Below, piece by piece: positions 57,122 to 64,000 of a stretch of DNA of 64,000 nucleotides. The notes beneath the pieces are model-generated. The model was given only the letters and a program-made list of their open reading frames with translations, had not been told where the DNA came from and ran no database searches. Position 1 is the first letter of the stretch. The number at the start of each line of letters is the position of its first letter. Source of the DNA: Phyto melanocephala (taxonomy: Eukaryota > Arthropoda > Insecta > Diptera > Rhinophoridae); contig OW799236.1 in NCBI GenBank assembly GCA_941918925.1, forward strand, positions 81,804,213 to 81,868,212, written 5' to 3'. The position numbers and the translations under genes are program-made.

Positions 57122-58386
57122 AGCGTTTGAAAAATACTGCGAGACTTATCAATTTCTATTATGCTATCAAATTCACAATACACTAAACAGGTAATCGCTT
57201 CAGTAATTGGTTTTCCAAAACGTCCTTCAATGCGAATTGTCCCTTGATTTATTAAATTTCCACAGTTAGAGTTGTTATTATGATCAGGTGTTAAATCAAA
57301 AGCGAGCATAAAATATCCGTTATCAAAAAGTTCTTTAGTTATTTGATGACCTTTATCAAAATGATGAATTCCAGTTCCTTTAAATAGTGTTTGATAACCA
57401 CGGGTGCTTATAATTGTGCCATTATTATAGTTAAATTCAATTGGTTGTGCGGGAAATTGCACTCCATTAACAACCAAATTGAATCTTTGTAGGTTAAAAT
57501 GTTGAAAGTTAAATGGATTTTCTTTTCTATCTCCTGTATAAGCTTTATTAGATACCATACCAAAAATTACAAAATTAGGTAGCTGTCCAAGTATAACATT
57601 ATCTAAAGATAGCGAGTGGTTTCCAGGATGTATAGTAAATGTTTTTATTTCCACTCTCTTATATGGATATATTGCATTTTTTGATTGCAACACGTTGTGA
57701 TGTGCCATTAAAATATTATTATTGATAGCAAGATGATTTATGTATAAATTAGCTTCGTGTATTTTTAAATTACATTCATTTTTATCTCCACCTTCTAAAA
57801 TATAGAATTCGGGTTTCTCCAAATTTAGCGTTACCTTAATATCAACATTATTTAGCAAGTATTTTTGTTGATTAAACACATCTACATGAAGTTTTCCAAA
57901 AAGCTCTACTTTTTTTCCAATTTTAAATAATTTTCTTCTTTTATCTAATCCGGGGTTTTCTTTCTCAATTAATGAATTAATTTTATTTGTATCAACTGCC
58001 CAACCACAAGATTCAAGATGTGTTGATGTTGCATCGTTTCCATAATTTAACAATGTTTCCATATATGCTCTATAGTGATAGTTATTGTCAGGTTGGGATA
58101 CATTTTTATTATTTAGATGAACTATACAGTTTCTAAATAATGAGTGTAAAAGGTTATTAACAACACTTCCGCTTCCTTTAAATTCAACGACTAGTCTAAG
58201 ATAAATACTATTGAGATCTCTATAAGTTTCTCCATTTCCTAATGATACAAACTCAATAGTACTAGAATTATCCAAAGAAGCTATTGGGTTGTAGGATATT
58301 TCTTCAGTTTTAATGACACTGGTTTGAATTGGAGGAGCTTCAAATAAATCTAATTCACTTTTCATACATTCTATAAATCCAGACAT
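57118..58386 (-). CDS. Polinton major capsid protein (double jelly-roll)
   Basis: The hexon-like protein expected to build the icosahedral shell. The 422-residue length is lower than in many large viruses but fits Polintons. Recognisable family segments are SLGNGETYRDL near residue 50, LHSLFRNCIVHLNN near 85-98, YINHLAINNNILMAHH near 215, NPFNFQHFNLQRFNLVVNG near 290, GYFMLAFDLTPD near 355 and the C-terminal RIEGRFGKPI...CLVYCEFDSIIEID. Asn-rich loops are consistent with a beta-sandwich coat protein. The start overlaps the end of the upstream gene by 16 bases, and its stop overlaps the protease start. The frame is intact. Confidence 0.88.
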   Translation of the reverse strand: MSGFIECMKSELDLFEAPPIQTSVIKTEEISYNPIASLDNSSTIEFVSLGNGETYRDLNSIYLRLVVEFKGSGSVVNNLLHSLFRNCIVHLNNKNVSQPDNNYHYRAYMETLLNYGNDATSTHLESCGWAVDTNKINSLIEKENPGLDKRRKLFKIGKKVELFGKLHVDVFNQQKYLLNNVDIKVTLNLEKPEFYILEGGDKNECNLKIHEANLYINHLAINNNILMAHHNVLQSKNAIYPYKRVEIKTFTIHPGNHSLSLDNVILGQLPNFVIFGMVSNKAYTGDRKENPFNFQHFNLQRFNLVVNGVQFPAQPIEFNYNNGTIISTRGYQTLFKGTGIHHFDKGHQITKELFDNGYFMLAFDLTPDHNNNSNCGNLINQGTIRIEGRFGKPITEAITCLVYCEFDSIIEIDKSRSIFQTL

Positions 58387-58808
58387 TTCAAATTTCCAAA
58401 AATATCTTTAAAGTTCTTTCCTCTGCAACGTTTTAATTTATTCTGCGGTCTCTGTTTTAAACGTTTTAGTTTTATACGCTTCCCTTTGCCTCTTTGCATT
58501 GTTTTAATCTTGTCGATAGCAGCCTCTGTAATGTCATTCATGACTTTTCTTCCTTGATTTAATAAAATTTGTTTTACTGGTTTTGTTCCAATTTCCTCCA
58601 ACATTTCTTTTCCAATATCTAATGATTTATTTTTTAAAATATGCAAACCTGTTTTCAATAAAGGTTTTAGATGGGAGAATAATGCTGAAAAAAGTGATCC
58701 AATACCACGTCCATACTGTATAATTCTTGGTGTATGATATATTTCACCAATATTTTGTAAGTTATTTCCAGACTGATTATTATAATAATTTGTATACATC
58801 ACATCCAT
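58371..58808 (-). CDS. Basic amphipathic minor structural protein of the Polinton
   Basis: This 145-residue protein has a Gly-rich, amphipathic segment near residues 33-55 (GRGIGSLFSALFSHLKPLLK), a helical middle and a very basic tail (RGKGKRIKLKRLKQRPQNKL). Proteins of this build occur beside the capsid gene in many Polintons and recall the membrane-active or DNA-binding minor proteins of adenoviruses (pVI/pX type) in layout; homology to those is not shown here. It lies between the two capsid genes on the same strand and overlaps the major capsid gene by 16 bases. Met4 is an alternative start. Confidence 0.7.
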   Translation of the reverse strand: MDVMYTNYYNNQSGNNLQNIGEIYHTPRIIQYGRGIGSLFSALFSHLKPLLKTGLHILKNKSLDIGKEMLEEIGTKPVKQILLNQGRKVMNDITEAAIDKIKTMQRGKGKRIKLKRLKQRPQNKLKRCRGKNFKDIFGNLKCLDL

Positions 58809-58848
58809 GGTTGTAATAAAAATGATTTATCTTTCTATTACATAATCA

Positions 58849-59760
58849 TTATATACGTTTCTTTTTAAAGTGTAAAGTGCAATAAACTGGAATATATTCT
58901 AACAACTCCATTACTTTCCCTTCATCATTTCGAATCATTATTGAAATATCATTAATATTAAAAGTTTCGATTGGAAAATATTCAATACGGCTAAAATGAA
59001 TATAATTTTTTAATGTCGATATTGAAAATATTTTTAAACATTTCGTTTTTTTACTTCCTACGTATCGAGGTTTAATTATATCAGTGTAAATAAATACGAT
59101 TTCATCTATTCCAGTGGATTCATTTTTATTAATAAAGTTGTTTATATTGGTAGGCAAATCATTTAAAGATTTATCTAAAATATATTTTTTTGACGATAAA
59201 ATAGAATCTTTTCTATTAGCTTCAAACTCTTGATTAATAGTTTGAGCATTTTGTTTGATATTTGAGCTACCTTTATTTTCGTTTCTTTTTATATTTGAAT
59301 TTCTTTTATTGTCACCTTTCTTTTCTTCGAATGGTGTTATAGTTTTTAGAATATTATCATCCACATTATTTAAACGTTTTGAAATTTTATAACCATTCTC
59401 TAAATTTGTTTTTGTTTGCTCGTTTGTTTTATTCATAAGTTCTTTAAATTTCAATTTAATACTTTCATGATTAATATTAACATCCGGATTTGGTGTTTTT
59501 AATATTTCATAATCTAAAGGTTGGTTTAACACATTTCGTTTTTTACGTTTTATAACATTTTCATTATCTTCTTTTTTTGTTTTATTCATTAATGAAAAAG
59601 AAATATCTGATAATCCAACTACCCATTTATCGTTTAGGTATAAAGATTGCTTTAGCAAATTTGTAAAAGTGCTTGAAGAGTTTTTATAAATATCTGTTGA
59701 ATCATTACTTAATAAAGTAACATAAAGATCACTTTCTTCCATACTTGAAGCCATCTTCAA
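58849..59760 (-). CDS. Polinton minor capsid (penton-like) protein
   Basis: The N-terminus (YVTLLSNDSTDIYKNSSSTFTNLL, then KWVVGLSDISF) matches the start of Polinton penton-like single jelly-roll proteins, where the pattern VTLxSNxS...F...L.....LxxxWxVGLxxI is typical. The C-terminus (residues about 222-303: FIYTDIIKPRYVG, LKIFSI, HFSRIEYFPIE, ISIMIRNDEGKVM, TLHFKKK) matches the conserved end. The middle (about residues 60-215) is unusually Lys/Asn/Glu-rich and looks disordered rather than like a beta sandwich. The protein would occupy the five-fold vertices. It sits 54 bases after the integrase gene and 40 before the basic minor protein. Met3 or Met7 are alternative starts. Confidence 0.8.
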   Translation of the reverse strand: MKMASSMEESDLYVTLLSNDSTDIYKNSSSTFTNLLKQSLYLNDKWVVGLSDISFSLMNKTKKEDNENVIKRKKRNVLNQPLDYEILKTPNPDVNINHESIKLKFKELMNKTNEQTKTNLENGYKISKRLNNVDDNILKTITPFEEKKGDNKRNSNIKRNENKGSSNIKQNAQTINQEFEANRKDSILSSKKYILDKSLNDLPTNINNFINKNESTGIDEIVFIYTDIIKPRYVGSKKTKCLKIFSISTLKNYIHFSRIEYFPIETFNINDISIMIRNDEGKVMELLEYIPVYCTLHFKKKRI

Positions 59761-59814
59761 AAGAAATAATTGAAGTTAGTCGTTGTTTGCTATACATATA
59801 TGATTAAAATTGGG

Positions 59815-60741
59815 TTATTCGCCTATGTCGGTTTGATGAATCCATGAATTATGTTCCTTTCCGAAACCTAGCCATTTTACAAACAGCTTTTTTCCACGAC
59901 GTTTCAACACTTTTTCTACTAAATAAACGTTGGGAACTTTAGTTTTTAATAATTCTTCTTCATAAAATCCACCTTTTATTATATTTCCCTTAAGATCTTT
60001 AAGTTGATATGTTATTGGATTTGTTACAAAACTTTTATTTATTTGAAAAACTTCTGAAGACCAATTTGGTGTATATCCTTTCTCAAAAACATTTTTATAT
60101 TTGCTTATGCGAACAAAATCATTTGTCTTATATTTTCCTCTTTTAAATATTTTTAAGTTATTGTATATAGTTCTAAGAAGCCTTTTTTCATTTTTCTTGT
60201 TAACAGAGTTGGGTCTCATTTTAATAGTACGGTGATAAGATGAATTATACTCTTGCAATAATTTATCTAATATATTTATCCACTTATAATTTCCTTGCAT
60301 ACTGAATTGTTTCCACATTTTAGTTTTTAAAGTTCTGTTAAAACGCTCAACTACAGATGCCTTCATATTTGAAAAAGTGTGATAATGATTAATATTAAGT
60401 TTTTTCATTAGACTTTTAAAGTCTTTATTATAAAATTCTGTTCCTTGATCAGAATGAAGATTTTTGGGAGATTTTTGTTCGTTCAACTTTATAATATTTT
60501 TAAATGCTTTTGAAATCTCTGTTCCTGTTTTAGATTTCAGTGGTGCAGCATACGCATACTTTGAGAATACATCTATTACAGTAAGCATATACTTGAAACC
60601 TTTATTAAATTTTGAATATGGAATCATCTCCACTAAATCTATTTGCCATGTATCTAGAATCCCCTTCTGAATAAATCGTCGACGTTTAAAGTTTTTTCTT
60701 GCTTGACGATGAAGTTCATTAACAAGAGTTTGTTTACTCAT
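59815..60741 (-). CDS. Polinton integrase with chromodomain (INT)
   Basis: Retroviral-type DDE integrase that joins the element ends to target DNA. In the 308-residue product the catalytic residues are visible: Asp35 in TWQIDLVEM, Asp98 in LHSDQGTEFYN and Glu132 in SVVERFNRTLK, spaced as in the rve core. A C-terminal SH3-like segment (NDFVRISKYK...) and a chromodomain (about residues 272-305: YLVEKVLKRRGKKLFVKWLG) follow. Chromodomains may steer insertion to particular chromatin (family knowledge). The N-terminal zinc-binding domain of retroviral integrases is not obvious. The start at 60741 is only 41 bases from the divergent ATPase start. The frame is intact. Confidence 0.93.
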   Translation of the reverse strand: MSKQTLVNELHRQARKNFKRRRFIQKGILDTWQIDLVEMIPYSKFNKGFKYMLTVIDVFSKYAYAAPLKSKTGTEISKAFKNIIKLNEQKSPKNLHSDQGTEFYNKDFKSLMKKLNINHYHTFSNMKASVVERFNRTLKTKMWKQFSMQGNYKWINILDKLLQEYNSSYHRTIKMRPNSVNKKNEKRLLRTIYNNLKIFKRGKYKTNDFVRISKYKNVFEKGYTPNWSSEVFQINKSFVTNPITYQLKDLKGNIIKGGFYEEELLKTKVPNVYLVEKVLKRRGKKLFVKWLGFGKEHNSWIHQTDIGE

Positions 60742-60782
60742 ATTTATTTAAGGAATGTAAAGCTTCGATTCATTTACGTGTT
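60742..60782. promoter_or_regulatory. Divergent promoter region between INT and ATPase
   Basis: Only 41 bases separate the divergent start codons, so promoter elements for both directions must lie here or inside the coding sequences. ATATTTATTTAAGG near 60741-60754 is the only TATA-like sequence. Leaders must be very short. Confidence 0.4.
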
Positions 60783-61469
60783 GTGTATGAATGTGTAAAC
60801 ATGTTTCAACAGTTTATATATCCATTTACAATGATGGTGTGTGGTCCTTCAGGTTGTGGGAAATCTACATTTATTAAAAATTTGATTGAAAATCAACACT
60901 TAATATCTAAAGGCATTGATCGAATTGTATGGTGTTTTTCTGAAAAAAATTCACTACCATTAATAAAAAATGTTCAGTTTATTAAAGGAATTCCAGAAAC
61001 TTTTAGTACTAATGATAAAGAATCAACTTTAATAATATTGGATGATTTAATGCTTGAATCGTCAAATAAAAAAGTTTGTGAACTCTTCACTAAGGGGTCA
61101 CATCATAGAAATTTAGCTGTAATTTTAGTAACACAAAACATTTTCCATAAAGGCGCTTATTCAAGAGATATTTCTTTAAACTCTAAATATATAGTAATGT
61201 TTAAGAATCCAAGGGATAAGTTACAATTTCATCATTTGGCTCGTCAAGTATATCCCGAAAATTCAAAAGCTTTGGTTGATGTATATAATAAATGCACTCA
61301 ACATGCTCATGGTTATTTATTAATTGATCTTACACAACAAATACACAACGCATTAAGATTCAGATCTGATATATTCAATAATACTCACTATTCAATATTT
61401 GCAAATATAAACAATGACTTCCAATCTAAAATTGTTGAGGGAGAACAAACATATTCTTTATGTTCTTAA
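60783..61469 (+). CDS. Polinton FtsK/HerA-type genome-packaging ATPase
   Basis: Homologous to the A32-type ATPases that pump DNA into capsids of large DNA viruses. The 228-residue protein shows Walker A GPSGCGKST at 21-29, Walker B LIILDDLM at 83-90 and the sensor-type VILVTQN at 113-119, then the family segment KYIVMFKNPRDKLQFHHLA. Met7 is an alternative start and would lengthen the tiny divergent promoter. The gene heads a plus-strand block of three genes; its last 56 bases overlap the next gene. The frame is intact and of normal length. Confidence 0.9.
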   Translation: MYECVNMFQQFIYPFTMMVCGPSGCGKSTFIKNLIENQHLISKGIDRIVWCFSEKNSLPLIKNVQFIKGIPETFSTNDKESTLIILDDLMLESSNKKVCELFTKGSHHRNLAVILVTQNIFHKGAYSRDISLNSKYIVMFKNPRDKLQFHHLARQVYPENSKALVDVYNKCTQHAHGYLLIDLTQQIHNALRFRSDIFNNTHYSIFANINNDFQSKIVEGEQTYSLCS

Positions 61470-61758
61470 AAAAGCGAAACCCAAACTACGTAATGCAATT
61501 TTAAAATATGTTGATGATGTTGCTATTAAAGCTATACATGAAATACTTTTCAATGTTATTAAAAAAAATCATAAAATAAACAAAACAGTTTTTGAAAAAT
61601 TAAAACCATATAAAAATGCGATTAGAAAAGTTTGTTCACCACAAACCTCTATGAAACAAAAGAGGAAACATCTTATTCAAAAGGGAGGATTCTTACCAAT
61701 TATTATTTCTTCAGTATTAAGTGGAGTTATTGGAAAAATTTTGGAAAATGTCAAATAA
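61414..61758 (+). CDS. Basic core-like Polinton protein with C-terminal hydrophobic helix
   Basis: The 114-residue protein begins SNLKLLRENKHILYVLKKAK and ends with a basic stretch (KQKRKHLIQ) and a glycine-led hydrophobic helix (GGFLPIIISSVLSGVIGKIL). This layout, basic helical domain plus KR...QKGGFLP, is common in Polintons and resembles adenoviral pX/mu-type core proteins. I infer a DNA-condensing or membrane-active virion component. The start lies inside the ATPase gene in another frame, and the end overlaps the next gene by 11 bases if that gene starts at 61748. Confidence 0.75.
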   Translation: MTSNLKLLRENKHILYVLKKAKPKLRNAILKYVDDVAIKAIHEILFNVIKKNHKINKTVFEKLKPYKNAIRKVCSPQTSMKQKRKHLIQKGGFLPIIISSVLSGVIGKILENVK

Positions 61759-62353
61759 TTTATCTAAACTAATAGTTATACAGCCATCAGTTTATGAGAA
61801 GTTTATAAACAAAAATTCTGATTCCACCTTTTTGCATCGAAAGCTTTTACCACTATATGCTTCACACACGTTAAAAGATATTAACAAATGGTATTATATT
61901 AAGCAAGAATTAGCGAAATATTTAATTGAAAAACAAAAATCATCAAATCAGATCATAAGTTCTAAATATAACAATTTACGTGATAATGAAACTCAGACAA
62001 GAAAAACATACAAAAAGCATATTGAAACTCAAACAATGCAATCAAAGCAAAGTAGTGTTGGAACACAATGTAATATAAACTTGCCAGAGGATATTTATAC
62101 TTACGATCACGATGATCAAATTGATATGGATACAACAGTACAAAAAATAAATCCTTCTTCTGCATCTTCAGTAGGCAAACGACTAAAAAATTTTTCAAAT
62201 AGTGGAACACCAAAAATTAGAATATTATCAAAGGAAGAAAATCATACAAAATTGAAGCAATCAACTTTACCGTATCAGTATTCCCCACGAGTAACTAGAA
62301 ATCGTAAAAAGTTAGATTATGAAACTGAAAATGTACAATGGCAAAATATTTAG
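61748..62353 (+). CDS. Polinton protein of unknown function
   Basis: I prefer the start at 61748 (SNNLSKLIVIQPSVYEKFIN) to the in-frame ATG at 61721, because proteins in this position in other Polintons begin in a similar way (K-L-I-V-x-P-x-x-Y). The N-terminal 75 residues look folded and helical. The rest is rich in Thr, Gln, Ser and Lys, with two similar TQTRKTYKKH / TQTMQSKQ segments, and looks disordered. Function unknown; its place after the core-like protein suggests a virion or assembly role (inference). Confidence 0.65.
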   Translation: MSNNLSKLIVIQPSVYEKFINKNSDSTFLHRKLLPLYASHTLKDINKWYYIKQELAKYLIEKQKSSNQIISSKYNNLRDNETQTRKTYKKHIETQTMQSKQSSVGTQCNINLPEDIYTYDHDDQIDMDTTVQKINPSSASSVGKRLKNFSNSGTPKIRILSKEENHTKLKQSTLPYQYSPRVTRNRKKLDYETENVQWQNI

Positions 62354-62516
62354 AAAATAAAACACATTTAATAATTGAAAATATAAAGTTTGTTTATTAT
62401 TGATAAAAAAATATAATTTCTTAAAATAAATAATTGCAATAGTTATAGTTTGTTTACATAAAAGTTTAATGTATTTAGAATTAATATACAACAATTATTA
62501 TGGAATTTTGTATATT
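62354..62516. terminator. Convergent 3' ends in the Polinton
   Basis: The 163 bases between the plus-strand block and the polymerase gene hold AATAAA on the plus strand (near 62356) and TTTATT (AATAAA on the minus strand) near 62390, suitable for cleavage of both convergent transcripts. Confidence 0.45.
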
Positions 62517-64000
62517 TTAATATTCTATTTCCATTAGAAATTTATCTAAACTATCATCATTATTAAAGCTCTCTATAATATAATTTTGATCTACAAATTC
62601 TACTTCATTATCATTTATTTTACAGATATCTTTATCATTATTATATTCTATATCCATTAAATAATAATCATCACTATCATTATTAATAAATTTTTCTTTA
62701 TAGTGACCCCAAGCTAGGGTATTAATGTTATTCACACATATAAATCTTTTATTATCTAAATAGCTTAAGGATATCTTGTTAATAAGGGATGTATATACAG
62801 TGTGTAGTTTTGATTTAAAAATATACATATTTCTATAGTAAATTTTTTTATTATATAAGCAATTTTTGTAGTCAGAAAGACTTAGTTTTTTTGTTACGTT
62901 CACTTTGACACCCTTAGCTTTTTTAACTTCTTCCATATTTTCTGTTTTAAACGAATACATTTTCGCTCTCAACCCAACAAACTCTTTCATTATCTTCCCA
63001 AAATTTTCATCTTTCATCATACCTAAGACCTTTTTGTTTTTTTGTGGAATATGAAATTGATTATTAGCCTCATATTCAGATGTGTCAAACCTATCTTCAA
63101 TATCTTTTTTAATGTCTTCATAAAAGTCATCCGTTTCTATTGTGTATATAAATGAATCTGTATCCATATAATTAAGTTCAACTTTAGTTTTATATTTAGG
63201 TATCATATATTCATAATGGAAATCATACATCTTCCATTTTGAAAGTTCTAAAATTGTAAAACCTAAATAAATTGGCTTATTATAGTATGAGTAAGTTCTA
63301 TTTAATTCAACCGCGATCATATTTTCTTCAAATATATTACAAGAATTAAATTCTGGCTTAGCAATGAGGGCACGTGCTCCAAGTTTTTTACCAATACTTT
63401 CCCATTTATTCACAATTTTAATATCTTTACGTTTATCAACGTTTTCCATTGTTTTACCGTAAACAGCATTGTTTAATAATTTAAAAAAATTTTTTTCAAA
63501 TGAGTTTTTCGCATTAGTTCTATGAAAGTTATTCAAGGAAATATATTTCTTTAACCAATTGGATTGTCGAAACTTTAATATTCTATGAATTTTGGCTAAC
63601 TTTAAACCATGTTTTAAACATTGCTGCAAATTTTTATAATGAATTATATATTCATATTTATTATGTAGATCAACAATCAATTTTGTTTCTTTTGACTCGG
63701 GAGGTTTTTTATTTTCACAACAGAATGGTAGATTATTATGAATGTCATGGATTTCAACTGGATATATCAGATCAACTTCTAATATATATCCAACACTTGA
63801 ATCAGTGGGAATTGAGTTCAAAGAAAAATTATTAATATCTTCTACCCACTCAAAATTACCCTCAGGCAGAGCTTCTGACATTGCCCAACCATATAAATTG
63901 TTTGCATCTAAATACATTAAGTATTTAGAAGGTAATTCATTATTATAGTCTGATAAATATTTATTATTTGCAATTGAATGTCTTTTTGTACATTGTACTA
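62517..64000 (-). CDS. Polinton protein-primed DNA polymerase B (POLB), C-terminal part
   Basis: Family B polymerase that replicates the linear element from a protein primer. The frame stays open past 63917 (an internal Met) to the window edge, so the start and the N-terminal exonuclease domain lie outside. Visible motifs are palm motif A YLDANNLYGWAM (DxxNLYG, near 63870-63915), motif B KLLNNAVYGKTMEN (near 63445-63487), motif C YMDTDSFIYT (near 63145-63177) and the KxKGV segment KKAKGVKVNVTKKL. The acidic C-terminal tail (NDKDICKINDNEVEFVDQN) is family-like. No frame break. It converges with the plus-strand block. Confidence 0.92.
   Translation of the reverse strand, partial: VQCTKRHSIANNKYLSDYNNELPSKYLMYLDANNLYGWAMSEALPEGNFEWVEDINNFSLNSIPTDSSVGYILEVDLIYPVEIHDIHNNLPFCCENKKPPESKETKLIVDLHNKYEYIIHYKNLQQCLKHGLKLAKIHRILKFRQSNWLKKYISLNNFHRTNAKNSFEKNFFKLLNNAVYGKTMENVDKRKDIKIVNKWESIGKKLGARALIAKPEFNSCNIFEENMIAVELNRTYSYYNKPIYLGFTILELSKWKMYDFHYEYMIPKYKTKVELNYMDTDSFIYTIETDDFYEDIKKDIEDRFDTSEYEANNQFHIPQKNKKVLGMMKDENFGKIMKEFVGLRAKMYSFKTENMEEVKKAKGVKVNVTKKLSLSDYKNCLYNKKIYYRNMYIFKSKLHTVYTSLINKISLSYLDNKRFICVNNINTLAWGHYKEKFINNDSDDYYLMDIEYNNDKDICKINDNEVEFVDQNYIIESFNNDDSLDKFLMEIEY

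Larger units (their letters stand above)
54741..64000. mobile_element. Polinton/Maverick (adintovirus-like) element, left 9.3 kb
   Basis: Polintons are large self-synthesising DNA transposons with virus-like genes. The left end is placed at 54741 because the host family A repeat breaks off there and the new sequence starts 5'-AG, as Polinton termini do. Diagnostic genes follow: adenovirus-type protease, double-jelly-roll major capsid protein, penton-like minor capsid protein, retroviral-type integrase with chromodomain, FtsK/HerA-type packaging ATPase and protein-primed DNA polymerase B. All frames visible are open. The right part, including the rest of the polymerase and the right terminal repeat, is beyond the window. 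TCTAGG (54735-54740) is the predicted 6-bp target duplication. Confidence 0.93.

Noticed and set aside
60464..60670. 68-codon plus-strand frame
   Set aside because: It is antisense to the integrase catalytic core, which is clearly the real gene.

Overview
The window looks like AT-rich genomic DNA of a fly (Diptera, probably a calyptrate; this is inferred from repeat style, short introns and gene content, no database was searched). Most of it is layered transposable elements. I can support only one host gene with confidence, and one large self-encoding element, a Polinton/Maverick, fills the right end.

Layout. 1-2.4 kb: no gene seen. 2.4-3.6 kb: a decayed PIF/Harbinger DNA transposon. 3.7-4.8 kb and many later places: two related families of short non-coding repeats, here called A and B. 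Each starts with a perfect stem-loop (TTCGGC-loop-GCCGAA) next to an inverted TATACCC/GGGTATA pair, an architecture that fits Helentron-type (HINE) rolling-circle elements. 6.9-8.8 kb: an internally deleted piggyBac element with TTAA duplication. 9.1-9.5 kb: a mariner-like remnant. 10.1-10.5 kb: a MITE with a perfect 9-bp target duplication. 11.7-25.4 kb: a stack of A and B copies. One B copy was entered by a TA-flanked mariner-type MITE, which was in turn entered by a nearly full-length CR1-like LINE; a Tc1 element sits in a neighbouring A copy. 25.8-30.4 kb: another mariner remnant and a third B copy carrying the same MITE.

32.4-37.9 kb, minus strand: a complete six-exon apolipoprotein D/Lazarillo-like lipocalin gene. 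It has a signal peptide, the GxW and TDYD motifs, four cysteines, a TATA box and a poly(A) signal. Its exons are too short to appear as open frames and were found from splice signals and consistent codon phase. Its 4-kb intron 4 holds a Helitron and older repeats. 38.2-53.9 kb: a LINE remnant, a 445-bp near-perfect palindrome inside an A copy, two more Helitrons of the same family, a reversed B copy, a 5'-truncated RNase H-bearing LINE with a 13-bp target duplication, and a candidate orphan exon.

54.74 kb to the window end: the left part of a Polinton/Maverick (adintovirus-like) element. It contains palindromic subterminal repeats, two small unrecognised genes, then on the minus strand protease, major capsid protein, a basic amphipathic minor protein, penton-like minor capsid protein and chromodomain integrase. 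On the plus strand follow the packaging ATPase, a short basic core-like protein and a 210-codon protein. Last, on the minus strand, is the palm/thumb part of protein-primed DNA polymerase B, which runs off the window edge. All frames are open. The element interrupts an A repeat, which fixes its left end to within a few bases. Integration (integrase), replication (polymerase) and particle formation (capsid proteins, protease, ATPase) are all encoded, so it has the gene set of a potentially mobile, possibly virion-forming element.
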